A stretch of 64,000 nt of DNA, from assembly GCA_947498705.1 (NCBI GenBank), contig CANMLW010000010.1, positions 124,001 to 188,000 on the forward strand, written 5' to 3'. The stretch comes from an uncultured Aquimarina sp. GTDB lineage: Bacteria > Bacteroidota > Bacteroidia > Flavobacteriales > Flavobacteriaceae. Positions 9,216 through 16,720 of this stretch are shown here, piece by piece (position 1 is the first letter of the stretch; each line of letters starts with the position of its first letter). The translations under genes and the position numbers were made by a program. Under the pieces are notes generated by a model. It did no database searches and was not told the DNA's origin. It saw nothing but the letters and a program-made list of their open reading frames with translations.

Positions 9216-9223
9216 TAAATTTG
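9216..9223 (+). promoter_or_regulatory. -7 promoter box of the polyamine operon leader
   Basis: TAAATTTG is an exact TAnnTTTG match. Transcription would start about 9228-9231, right before the first leader hairpin (9234). I see no good -33 TTG at the expected spacing, so this is a half-supported promoter. Confidence 0.5.
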
Positions 9224-9229
9224 GAGCAA

Positions 9230-9593
9230 TACTAATGCGTTTAACTAGATAGACGCATTGCCTATACAAAATGGAATCTTTTTTCAGATTCGGGCTTAGG
9301 AGGATAAAGAAGTCTACTCCAAAAGCTGCCTTAGGGATAAGGAACCGAATTCTCAGGCTGACTTCTAAAAAATATACTATTGCACTTCAGTTTTTAGAAC
9401 GGGTAAAATTCGTTCCCTATACTATTTCTATCATTCGGATATGAGAATAGATTGATGTACATGGCTTGACCATTTCTCATTCTAAATTATAATTTTTCAA
9501 ATCTCGCGTTATGGAATGATCCATAGGATGTTCAGGCTCTATAGGCCTTTATTTCTGGTGGTGAATTTCATCTACAAAACAAACCCCGAATAG
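9230..9593 (+). ncRNA. Structured 5' leader of speA (riboswitch/attenuator candidate)
   Basis: The 634-nt gap before speA contains a locally GC-richer, hairpin-dense stretch. Stems I can pair by eye are listed here. 9234-9240/9253-9259 and 9274-9279/9286-9291 stand alone. 9308-9314/9360-9366 encloses AGCTG (9324-9328)/CAGGCT and CCTTA-GGGA-TAAGG (9329-9342, a GNRA loop). 9397-9401/9411-9415 follows. 9441-9447/9474-9480 encloses ATGG/CCAT (9461-9473). The last is ATGGA-ATGA-TCCAT (9511-9524). TCAGGCT occurs twice (9353, 9532). It matches no riboswitch class I can name with confidence. Confidence 0.55.
9271..9444 (+). CDS. Possible Arg/Lys-rich leader ORF upstream of speA
   Basis: An ATG at 9271 opens 57 sense codons ending at TGA 9442. 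The peptide starts MESFFRFGLRRIKKSTPK and contains 8 Arg and 6 Lys. The Arg codons include four AGG and two CGG, which appear unusual for this AT-rich genome. It lies about 40 nt after the presumed start of transcription and overlaps the leader hairpins. An arginine-rich leader peptide before arginine decarboxylase would suit translational attenuation. It could equally be a chance frame through a structured RNA. Confidence 0.3.
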   Translation: MESFFRFGLRRIKKSTPKAALGIRNRILRLTSKKYTIALQFLERVKFVPYTISIIRI

Positions 9594-11051
9594 ATGAAAA
9601 CTAAATATATAGATCTTATCGATCAGACTTTTTATTTTCCACAAGAAGAATTTAATCTGGAAAATAACCAGTTGCAATTTCATGGTATCAACCTCATGGC
9701 ATTGATTGCCCAATACGGAGCACCTTTAAAATTTACCTATCTGCCCAAAATATCAGAAAATATTAACAGAGCCAAAGGTTGGTTTAACAATGCAATAGAA
9801 ATCAGTAATTATGCAGGTAATTATCACTATTGTTATTGCACCAAAAGCTCTCATTTTCAGCATGTATTAAATGAAGCTTTAAAAAATGATATTCATATAG
9901 AAACCTCTTCGGCTTTTGATATTGATATTGTCGAAAACCTAAAATCTCAAGGCAAAATCAATGATAGTACCTATGTCATTTGCAATGGTTTTAAAAGAGA
10001 TCAATATATCAAAAACATTATCAGGTTAATTAATAGCGGGCATCAAAATTGTATCCCGATTATTGATAATTATGAAGAGTTATCTTTATTAAGTAATGGA
10101 ATCGAAGGTAAATTTCAGGTAGGAATCCGTATCGCTTCTGAAGAAGAACCAAAGTTCGAGTTTTATACTTCACGTCTGGGGATAGGATACCGAAATATTG
10201 TACCGTTCTATAAAGATCAGATTAAAGGAAACCCTAAGGTCGAACTAAAGATGTTACATTTCTTTATTAATACAGGAATTCGTGATACCGCTTATTACTG
10301 GAATGAACTCTTAAAATGTTTAAAGGTATATATAAGTCTTAAGAAAATATGCCCTACCCTCGATAGCTTAAATATTGGAGGAGGTTTCCCTATCAAAAGT
10401 TCATTGGCATTTAATTATGACTATCAATATATGGTTAATGAGATTGTAAATCAGATTCAAATTGCTTGTGAAGAAGCCCGGGTCGATGTTCCTAATATAT
10501 TTACAGAATTTGGAAGTTTTACTGTAGGAGAAAGTGGCGGAGCCATTTATGAAGTATTGTATCAGAAACAACAAAATGACCGTGAAAAATGGAATATGAT
10601 CAATTCTTCATTCATCACTACCCTACCCGATACTTGGGCCATTAACAAACGGTTTGTTATGCTAGCGGTGAATAGATGGGATGACGAATATGAACGGGTC
10701 TTGCTTGGTGGCTTAACTTGTGATAGTGATGATTATTACAATTCTGAGCAACATATGAATGCTATTTATTTACCCAAGTATAAAAAAGAGAAACCATTAT
10801 ACATAGGTTTTTTTAATACAGGAGCCTATCAAGAAACTATTGGTGGCTATGGCGGCCTACAACATTGCCTGATCCCACAGCCAAAACACATTATTATTGA
10901 CCGGGATATAGAAGGTAATGTGATTACCTCCATTTTTTCAGAACAACAAACTTCTGAACAACTATTATCTATTTTAGGATATCAAAAAAATAATCAGAAA
11001 GCCACTAAATCTTATACTGAAAATCAAGAGGAATTGACAACCATTTTTTAA
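9594..11051 (+). CDS. speA: Biosynthetic-type arginine decarboxylase
   Basis: A 485-residue PLP-dependent fold-III decarboxylase of the alanine racemase/ornithine decarboxylase superfamily, which would convert arginine to agmatine. The PLP lysine is Lys84 in YCYCTKSSHF. The phosphate-binding GGGFPIK lies near 263-269, and the C-terminal active-site Cys/Asp motif is CDSDDYY. The sequence is of the Bacteroidetes arginine decarboxylase type. It is cytoplasmic and is the first gene of the polyamine operon, 26 nt before agmatinase, preceded by a long structured leader. Confidence 0.92.
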   Translation: MKTKYIDLIDQTFYFPQEEFNLENNQLQFHGINLMALIAQYGAPLKFTYLPKISENINRAKGWFNNAIEISNYAGNYHYCYCTKSSHFQHVLNEALKNDIHIETSSAFDIDIVENLKSQGKINDSTYVICNGFKRDQYIKNIIRLINSGHQNCIPIIDNYEELSLLSNGIEGKFQVGIRIASEEEPKFEFYTSRLGIGYRNIVPFYKDQIKGNPKVELKMLHFFINTGIRDTAYYWNELLKCLKVYISLKKICPTLDSLNIGGGFPIKSSLAFNYDYQYMVNEIVNQIQIACEEARVDVPNIFTEFGSFTVGESGGAIYEVLYQKQQNDREKWNMINSSFITTLPDTWAINKRFVMLAVNRWDDEYERVLLGGLTCDSDDYYNSEQHMNAIYLPKYKKEKPLYIGFFNTGAYQETIGGYGGLQHCLIPQPKHIIIDRDIEGNVITSIFSEQQTSEQLLSILGYQKNNQKATKSYTENQEELTTIF

Positions 11052-11077
11052 ATCATACTTAACTTAATTTTTTCAAA

Positions 11078-12019
11078 ATGAAAAACAGAACCTATGCAGG
11101 CATACCCGAAGAATATGCAAAATTGGAAACCGCTAAGGTTGTTTTAATACCCGTCCCCTATGATGGAACCAGTACATGGCAAAAAGGTGCTGATAAAGGA
11201 CCCGAAGCATTTCTGGATGCTTCAGAGAATATGGAGTTGTATGATATAGAAACCGATTCTGAAGTATATAAGAATGGGATATATCTTGCAGACCCCGTTT
11301 CTGTAAATGCAACTCCAGAAGCAATGGTAGACGCCGTGCATCAGGAAACCAAAAAATTTATAAAAAAGAAAAAGTTCGTAACCATTCTAGGAGGTGAGCA
11401 TTCTATTTCTATTGGTACCATTAGAGCTTTTAATGAAGCCTTTGATAATCTTACCGTATTGCATATAGATGCTCATGCCGATTTAAGAAAATCCTATGAA
11501 GGTAGCAGCTGTAATCATGCTTGTGCAGTTTATGAAGCTAGTCAAAATACCAATCTAATTCAAGTAGGTATTCGCTCTATGGATGTACAGGAAAAATCTG
11601 TAATGGATTATGACAAAACCTATTTTGCGCACGAAATGGCAATAGATAATACCTGGATGGACTCTGTTATAGAACAAATGACAGACAATGTATTTATCAC
11701 CTTTGATTTGGATGCTTTTGATCCATCGATATTACCCAGTACAGGAACACCAGAGCCAGGAGGTTTGTTTTGGTACGAAACTTTAGATTTTCTAAAATTA
11801 GTGTTTAATGAAAAAAATGTAGTGGGATTTGATATTGTAGAATTATGTCCCAATGAAAATGATAAATCATCAGACTTTCTTGCTGCCAAATTATATTACA
11901 AGATGCTAAGCTATAAGTTTGAAAGTGATAAAGAAATTCTGGAAGACAAGTATGGCTTCTCAGAAAATGAAGCTTTAAAAAAATTCAAATCAAATCAAGA
12001 AGAATACGATGAAAGGTAA
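11078..12019 (+). CDS. speB: Agmatinase
   Basis: A 313-residue ureohydrolase that splits agmatine into putrescine and urea. All binuclear manganese ligands are visible: His108 in GGEHSI, Asp131/His133/Asp135 in HIDAHADLR, and Asp210/Asp212 in FDLDAFDPS. The substrate-loop region STGTPEPGG is intact. It is cytoplasmic. It follows arginine decarboxylase, whose product it uses, and its 3' end overlaps the next gene by 11 bp, which suggests translational coupling. Confidence 0.94.
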   Translation: MKNRTYAGIPEEYAKLETAKVVLIPVPYDGTSTWQKGADKGPEAFLDASENMELYDIETDSEVYKNGIYLADPVSVNATPEAMVDAVHQETKKFIKKKKFVTILGGEHSISIGTIRAFNEAFDNLTVLHIDAHADLRKSYEGSSCNHACAVYEASQNTNLIQVGIRSMDVQEKSVMDYDKTYFAHEMAIDNTWMDSVIEQMTDNVFITFDLDAFDPSILPSTGTPEPGGLFWYETLDFLKLVFNEKNVVGFDIVELCPNENDKSSDFLAAKLYYKMLSYKFESDKEILEDKYGFSENEALKKFKSNQEEYDER

Positions 12020-12983
12020 AGGCGAAGTAACCAAATTTATAGAAAAATACTTTTTACACTTTAATGCAGCCACAGTGGTAGATGCAGCAAAAGCGTACCA
12101 ATTACAATTGGCTAACGAAGGAAAGATGCTTGTTTCTCTTGCCGGAGCAATGAGTACAGCAGAGCTGGGAAAAATCTTTGCAGAAATGATCCGACAAGAT
12201 AAAGTGCATATTATTTCTTGTACAGGAGCCAATTTAGAAGAAGATATTATGAACCTAGTGGCTCACAGTCACTATAAAAGAGTCCCTAACTATCGTGATC
12301 TAACACCACAGCAAGAATGGGAACTGTTAGAAAAAGGACTTAACCGTGTTACCGATACCTGTATCCCAGAAGAAGAAGCTTTTAGAAGGTTACAAAAACA
12401 TATTTTTAACATCTGGAAAGATGCCGAAGCTAATGGAGAACGATATTTTCCTCATGAATTTATGTATAAACTATTACTCTCTGGGGTACTTGAACAATAC
12501 TATGAAATCGATATTAAAGATTCATGGATGTATGCTGCCGCCAAAGCTAATCTGCCAATGGTAGTACCCGGTTGGGAAGATAGTACGATGGGAAACATCT
12601 TTGCTAGTTATGTAATGAAAGGTGAACTAAAGGCCAGTACTATGAAGTCGGGTATCGAATATATGGCTTTCCTGGCAGACTGGTATACCGAGAATGCTGA
12701 GAACGGTATCGGGTTCTTTCAAATTGGAGGCGGTATTGCCGGTGATTTCCCTATTTGTGTAGTGCCTATGCTCTATCAGGATTTAGAGAGAACCGATACT
12801 CCTTTCTGGAATTATTTCTGCCAGATTAGTGATTCTACAACCAGTTATGGGTCTTATTCTGGAGCCGTCCCTAATGAAAAAATTACCTGGGGAAAATTGG
12901 ATATTGACACCCCAAAGTTTGTTATAGAAAGTGATGCTACCATTGTGGCTCCATTATTATTTGGATATGTATTAAACATGTAA
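12009..12983 (+). CDS. Deoxyhypusine-synthase-like protein (probable polyamine synthase)
   Basis: A 324-residue protein of the deoxyhypusine synthase superfamily, which uses NAD to transfer an aminobutyl group between amines. The catalytic lysine is conserved as Lys296 in ITWGKLD, as are the glycine-rich QIGGGIAGDF and the C-terminal ESDATIVAPLL. Bacteria lack eIF5A, so the eukaryotic reaction is unlikely. Bacterial homologues in this family can act as homospermidine synthases. Overlap with agmatinase, which makes putrescine, supports polyamine elongation. The exact product cannot be read from sequence. Confidence 0.88.
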   Translation: MKGKGEVTKFIEKYFLHFNAATVVDAAKAYQLQLANEGKMLVSLAGAMSTAELGKIFAEMIRQDKVHIISCTGANLEEDIMNLVAHSHYKRVPNYRDLTPQQEWELLEKGLNRVTDTCIPEEEAFRRLQKHIFNIWKDAEANGERYFPHEFMYKLLLSGVLEQYYEIDIKDSWMYAAAKANLPMVVPGWEDSTMGNIFASYVMKGELKASTMKSGIEYMAFLADWYTENAENGIGFFQIGGGIAGDFPICVVPMLYQDLERTDTPFWNYFCQISDSTTSYGSYSGAVPNEKITWGKLDIDTPKFVIESDATIVAPLLFGYVLNM

Positions 12984-12985
12984 TT

Positions 12986-13291
12986 ATGAAAAAACGAACC
13001 AATACAAATTTGAAAAAGGTTATTGTAGATTATAAAAAATTGAATAATAACATTCTTGACCTTCTAGTTAACAAGTACCCTGATGGTTATGACAACGAAG
13101 ATATCATCACTTTCAAAAACGCTAATAATGAGATTGTAGAATGCGTAGAAGTAGCGACTGAAGAGACATTATATTTGGTAAAAGTGGGCAAACGGTTGGT
13201 TACTGCTATGAAAGATTTTGACGAATCTGATACTCTAGATACCAAAAGTGGAACAGGTAGTTCTGATGATTTTAATACCGAAGAAGAATAA
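12986..13291 (+). CDS. Conserved small protein in the polyamine operon
   Basis: This 101-residue protein begins two bases after the deoxyhypusine-synthase-like stop, so it is co-transcribed. The basic N-terminus (MKKRTNTNLKKVIVDYKKLN) is followed by LLVNKYPDGYDNEDIITFKNANNEIVECVEV and a strongly acidic, Ser/Gly-rich tail. From memory, similar proteins follow this gene in other Flavobacteria. There is no signal peptide or catalytic motif. The charge split would suit a small binding or regulatory protein. Function is unknown. Confidence 0.75.
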   Translation: MKKRTNTNLKKVIVDYKKLNNNILDLLVNKYPDGYDNEDIITFKNANNEIVECVEVATEETLYLVKVGKRLVTAMKDFDESDTLDTKSGTGSSDDFNTEEE

Positions 13292-13303
13292 ATACATCAC
13301 ATC

Positions 13304-13723
13304 ATGAAAAAAGCTGAATTTCATCTGGCACTTCCTTGTCGGGATCTTGAAAAAACAAAAAGTTTTTATATCCACGAAATAGGTGCAGAACCAGGAAGGT
13401 ATACCGACCAATGGGTTGATGTCAATTTATATGGTAATCAAATCACTTTTACCAAAGTTGGCGATTTTAACTTTGACTTTCAAAATTATCGCTTGGGAGA
13501 ACAAATAATACCGTCTTTTCACTTTGGAGTAATTACAGATGTAGAAACCTGGGGAAAATTATATTCTAAATTATTTACTATGAACCAAACAGTAAGTACT
13601 CAAGCTACATTTTTCGAAAAAAAAGCAGGAGAACACCTTTCTTTTTTTATAGAAGATCCCAATGGGTATATGGTAGAATTTAAAAGTTTTAAAAATCATG
13701 ATGAGATATTTACCTCATGGTAA
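13304..13723 (+). CDS. VOC (glyoxalase/bleomycin-resistance fold) protein
   Basis: A 139-residue single VOC module pair with two beta-alpha-beta-beta-beta units: FHLALPCRDLEKTKSFYIHEIG at the start and FFIEDPNGYMVEFKSF near the end. Candidate metal ligands in the usual places are His7, His73 and Glu125. The family includes glyoxalases, dioxygenases and resistance proteins, and the substrate cannot be told from sequence. It follows the previous gene by 12 nt, so it is probably the last gene of the polyamine operon, though a link to polyamines is unproven. Confidence 0.85.
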   Translation: MKKAEFHLALPCRDLEKTKSFYIHEIGAEPGRYTDQWVDVNLYGNQITFTKVGDFNFDFQNYRLGEQIIPSFHFGVITDVETWGKLYSKLFTMNQTVSTQATFFEKKAGEHLSFFIEDPNGYMVEFKSFKNHDEIFTSW

Positions 13724-13924
13724 AAACAGTAGTGAAAATATATGAAACATGAATTACTAGTGCCTTTTTTAATGGTCAATTAAGAAAATTAGGGCGTAAT
13801 AATTGATTTAAAAACAATTTATAGGTGCTTCTAACCTCTTTAGAGCTAAACAAAACCAAGAATAATTAAGGTATTGAGATAAACAAAATTATAAATGTTA
13901 CTAAACTCAAAAACTTAGGAGTTA

Positions 13925-14341
13925 ATGAAAACCAACAAGAATAAAGAAAAATCCAGATTAATCGTTTATCAGGGAGATGAGCTTATGGTTTTACAAAAAC
14001 GCACCCACAAACTTAAGTACGGATTGGTAGGAGGATTCTTAAAAGAAAAAGAATCTCCAGAAATTGCCCTTATAAGAGAAACCTATGAAGAAACATTGGT
14101 CGAACTTTCTAGAAAAGATTTAAACTATCAATGTTCTATTATGATTAGGTCAAAGAATAAACATAAGTTCTCTAAGCATTATTTTACTTGCTATGAACAT
14201 AATAAACCTTATGTAATAGCAGAACCCCATAAATTTAGAAAAATTGAGTGGGTTAACTGGAAAGATGCCATAGCGTTTTTAAGTAAATCTGATAGCGCAG
14301 TAGTAACATCCTTATTCAAGCCTTGTAAACTAATTTATTAA
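13925..14341 (+). CDS. Nudix-family hydrolase, atypical Nudix box
   Basis: A 138-residue Nudix protein. The box begins at Gly37 and reads GFLKEKESPEIALIRETYEE. The catalytic Glu52, Glu55 and Glu56 are kept, but the canonical EExG glycine is Leu58. The start IVYQGDELMVLQKRTHKLKYGLVGGFL is normal for the fold. The substrate would be a nucleoside diphosphate derivative, but the class is not clear. A 200-nt gap before it shows no promoter I trust. It lies 13 nt upstream of the next small gene and is probably co-transcribed with it. Confidence 0.85.
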   Translation: MKTNKNKEKSRLIVYQGDELMVLQKRTHKLKYGLVGGFLKEKESPEIALIRETYEETLVELSRKDLNYQCSIMIRSKNKHKFSKHYFTCYEHNKPYVIAEPHKFRKIEWVNWKDAIAFLSKSDSAVVTSLFKPCKLIY

Positions 14342-14354
14342 AACAATAACCATT

Positions 14355-14609
14355 ATGAAAGGAACTATGATTAACCAAAATGTAGAGTATGGTGTTTTTA
14401 AGAAGTACTATGATGGGTATTACCAGTTTGTTATGGATAACGAAGAAACCATCATTTTTGAAGAAGTATCTCATGTAGTTAGCCAGGAGTTTGACCTTAG
14501 GTCAAATATTCATATTAACAAGCGGTTTGAAATTACATATACAGAGTATGTAGAAGATGATGATGAAGATTTTATTTCTTTCAAAATTGAAAAATTAGAG
14601 CTGGCATAA
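14355..14609 (+). CDS. Small hypothetical protein related to the 14782 gene
   Basis: An 84-residue cytoplasmic protein of beta character: YDGYYQFVMDNEETIIFEEVSHVV, then INKRFEITYTEYVEDDDEDFISFKIEKLEL. The same order of motifs (YDGxxYxF, acidic tract, then a short strand ending in LEL) occurs in the secreted protein that follows, so the two look like paralogues with different locations. It is probably co-transcribed with the Nudix gene. Function is unknown. Confidence 0.65.
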   Translation: MKGTMINQNVEYGVFKKYYDGYYQFVMDNEETIIFEEVSHVVSQEFDLRSNIHINKRFEITYTEYVEDDDEDFISFKIEKLELA

Positions 14610-14781
14610 AACAAATTTAAAGCTTATAATCAATAAGTGGTCTTACAAATTAAAAAACCACAAACCAAAAAAGTAATCTATCGATCACTTGTAAGTATCT
14701 AAGAGGTATTTTACTAAAAGCACCAGACTTGAGGTGATAACCATCTGGATTTTTGAAATAAAAATTAAATCTTACTTATTA

Positions 14782-15138
14782 ATGAAAAGCATAAAACACA
14801 TATTTTTTTTAATAATTGCGTTATTAATATGCAATAGTGCTATTCATGCACAAAATTCTCACAAACCAGAAGGAGATGCCATAACTGGAACATTTGATGA
14901 TTATGATGGTGTATTTTACACGTTTAATTACATTAATGATGATATGAAGAAAGATGTCATTTCATTTGCCAAAATCCATTGTGAATTACGTGAAAGAATT
15001 GACCTCACTAACGAAAAATATATAGGAAGAACATTTAATATCTCTTATGAGCTTAAAACTGAAACCGAAATTGACGAAGATGGTAGTGAAGAAATTTTAA
15101 CAACCAGGACCATTGTAAATCTTGAGTTGTTAGATTAA
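14782..15138 (+). CDS. Secreted small hypothetical protein
   Basis: I start this at ATG 14782 because it begins a good signal peptide (MKSIKHIFFLIIALLICNSAIHAQ). The upstream ATG 14734 would add 16 residues in front of the signal. The mature part, about 95 residues, has YDGVFYTFNYIND, IGRTFNISYELKTE and a final VNLELLD, parallel to the 14355 protein. It is probably periplasmic and is followed by a terminator. Function is unknown. Confidence 0.65.
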   Translation: MKSIKHIFFLIIALLICNSAIHAQNSHKPEGDAITGTFDDYDGVFYTFNYINDDMKKDVISFAKIHCELRERIDLTNEKYIGRTFNISYELKTETEIDEDGSEEILTTRTIVNLELLD

Positions 15139-15145
15139 TTAGAGC

Positions 15146-15185
15146 AAAAAAGCGAGACTTATACAGGTTTCGCTTTTTTAAGATT
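15146..15185. terminator. Intrinsic terminator
   Basis: AAAAAAGCGA (15146-15155) and TCGCTTTTTT (15170-15179) form a 10-bp stem with a 14-nt loop, between the secreted protein gene (stop 15138) and the convergent DUF6261 gene (ends 15409). Confidence 0.8.
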
Positions 15186-15255
15186 AATATTTTTTTACTA
15201 ACCCGAGATTAATCTGAAATGCGTCAGTTTGAGTGAAATTCTGTTAAGAATTTGT

Positions 15256-15274
15256 ACTTCGACACAGCTCAGCA
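15256..15274 (+). repeat. Dispersed intergenic repeat, copy A
   Basis: ACTTCGACACAGCTCAGCA is nearly identical to the reverse complement of 59440-59457 (ACTTCGGCAAGCTCAGCA). Short repeats of the form TTCGACAAGCTCAG are frequent between genes in Bacteroidetes. Confidence 0.6.
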
Positions 15275-15408
15275 GAACTATCGAAAACAAGCATTTCAGT
15301 ACCAAAAAGCTATTCTCGATACAGTTTTTCTCCATTTTATTACGAAAAATCACTCGAATCGACGCTTTTTATGGAATACTTGATATTAATCGAAACTCAG
15401 GTTACTAT

Positions 15409-16143
15409 TTAATTCACTACCTGATCGGTTTCTTCAGAAGTGTTTCTTTTTCGGTTTGAAATGATTTGATGATATCGATCTGTCAATGTAATCAGTTCAT
15501 TATGTATAGACTCATATTTCTTTTCTTCATCCAACACCACATAGGCATTTATTCTATTGATCAAATTGGTATACACTGTCATCGCTTCAGGTCGTATAGC
15601 ACTAAATGACGTTTTATTTTTCTTGCTTTCTTCTGTAATCCTTTCGGTATATAGTGTTCTAAATTTTTGATTGGCTATTTTAAGGCGATCAACCCAGTTT
15701 TGTAATCCTACACGTTGCAAAGCAGCTTTTAAATTTTCTTCTGTCTCGAAATCATTAATCAGATTAATGATTGCAGCACTCTCTGATTCATAGTTCATAC
15801 GGGCAATACTACTTCCATAACTATCGACACGATCTAACAGGATTTGTGCTGCCTCTTTTATTTTGGGATGTTGGTGATAGGTATTCATAACAAAACCAAA
15901 TCGCAGGCCTGTAATTGCTTCATCCCTGTCGCTGTCCAATGCTTCTAATTCTTTGGTAAATTCATTTTCACGCTCATAAACAAGTGTATCATCTAATTGA
16001 TCTACAATACTTCTTAAAGCGTTTACCTGAGTATTTAAATTTAATGCGTTGGCATCATTTTGAAGGCAAATATCCAAGGTGCTTCTTAACAATTCTGTCA
16101 TTTCTTCTTTACGAAGCATCGTGAGGTTTGTTGGTGTAAACAT
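15409..16143 (-). CDS. DUF6261 family protein
   Basis: A 244-residue, almost entirely alpha-helical soluble protein assigned to DUF6261, from the layout MLRKEEMTELLRSTLDICLQNDA, ALDSDRDEAITGLRFGFVMNTY, LQRVGLQNWVDRLKIANQKFRTLYTER and AIRPEAMTVYTNLINRINAYVVL. There is no signal peptide or catalytic motif. The family is Bacteroidetes-restricted as far as I know and uncharacterised. A seven-unit hairpin array starts 125 bp upstream of its start codon and could belong to its leader or to a separate transcript. Confidence 0.8.
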   Translation of the reverse strand: MFTPTNLTMLRKEEMTELLRSTLDICLQNDANALNLNTQVNALRSIVDQLDDTLVYERENEFTKELEALDSDRDEAITGLRFGFVMNTYHQHPKIKEAAQILLDRVDSYGSSIARMNYESESAAIINLINDFETEENLKAALQRVGLQNWVDRLKIANQKFRTLYTERITEESKKNKTSFSAIRPEAMTVYTNLINRINAYVVLDEEKKYESIHNELITLTDRYHQIISNRKRNTSEETDQVVN

Positions 16144-16267
16144 ATATTTAAATTTTTATTATTATTTACTGTATATGTTACTATCCTATAAAATGTTACT
16201 TCTATGTCATGCTTTTTTTTATTCTTCCTGTTTTTATCAAAATTTGAAATAATTATAAAAGATATAA

Positions 16268-16532
16268 CTTCTGCAAGCTACGAGAGATTAATATTAAAAA
16301 ATATAAAACTCCTGCAAGCTACGAGAGATCAATATTAAAAAATGTAAAGCTCCTGCACGCTGCAGGAGATCAATATTAAAAAATGTAAAGCTCCTGCACG
16401 CTGCAGGAGATCGATATTAAAAAATATAATGCTCCTGCACACTGCGAGAGATCAATATTAAAAAATATAATGCTCCTGCCAAGCGTGGGAGATCAACATC
16501 AAAAAATATAAAGCTCTCGCCAAGCGCGGGAG
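16268..16532. repeat. Seven tandem 41-bp units, each with a 19-nt palindrome
   Basis: Palindromic cores start at 16268, 16309, 16350, 16391, 16432, 16473 and 16514, exactly 41 bp apart. Units 3 and 4 are CTCCTGCACGCTGCAGGAG, a perfect 8-bp stem with a 3-nt loop. The 22-nt linkers (ATCAATATTAAAAAATGTAAAG and close variants) are also conserved. Units 6 and 7 differ from the others in the stem yet still pair, with unit 7 restoring Watson-Crick pairs where unit 6 has wobbles. On the minus strand each hairpin is followed by ATTTTTTAATATTGAT and so looks terminator-like. Confidence 0.9.
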
Positions 16533-16580
16533 CTTAACATTTAAAACCAAAAGCTCTTAATCCCCACTATAACTACATCA

Positions 16581-16605
16581 GGGATATAGTGTTATATCCC
16601 TTTTT
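16581..16605 (+). terminator. Orphan intrinsic terminator after the hairpin array
   Basis: GGGATATA (16581-16588) and TATATCCC (16593-16600) with a GTGT loop are followed by TTTTT. No plus-strand gene precedes it for 1.4 kb, so it would end a non-coding transcript covering the array. A competing stem CACTATA/TATAGTG (16565-16571/16585-16591) overlaps its 5' arm. Confidence 0.7.
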
Positions 16606-16720
16606 AATAGTATGATAACCCATCCTGGTGTAACTTCTGTATAAGAATTGTATTTTAGTGTTTGCTAATCATTACCTATATTTTGTATAATCAAAGAATA
16701 TAGGTACTATGGTAATTATA

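Noticed and set aside
9329..9366. Glycine riboswitch
   Set aside because: The string ACCGAAtTCTCAGG recalls the glycine aptamer core, but the GAGAG partner, the P3 stem and the AGGAC segment are missing, and the downstream genes are not glycine genes.
15229..15459. 76-codon ORF at the 3' side of DUF6261
   Set aside because: It runs through an intergenic repeat and overlaps the DUF6261 end; the composition is not protein-like.
16268..16532. CRISPR array
   Set aside because: The spacing is regular and the repeats are palindromic, but the 22-nt linkers are also repeated, there are no unique spacers, and no cas genes are present.
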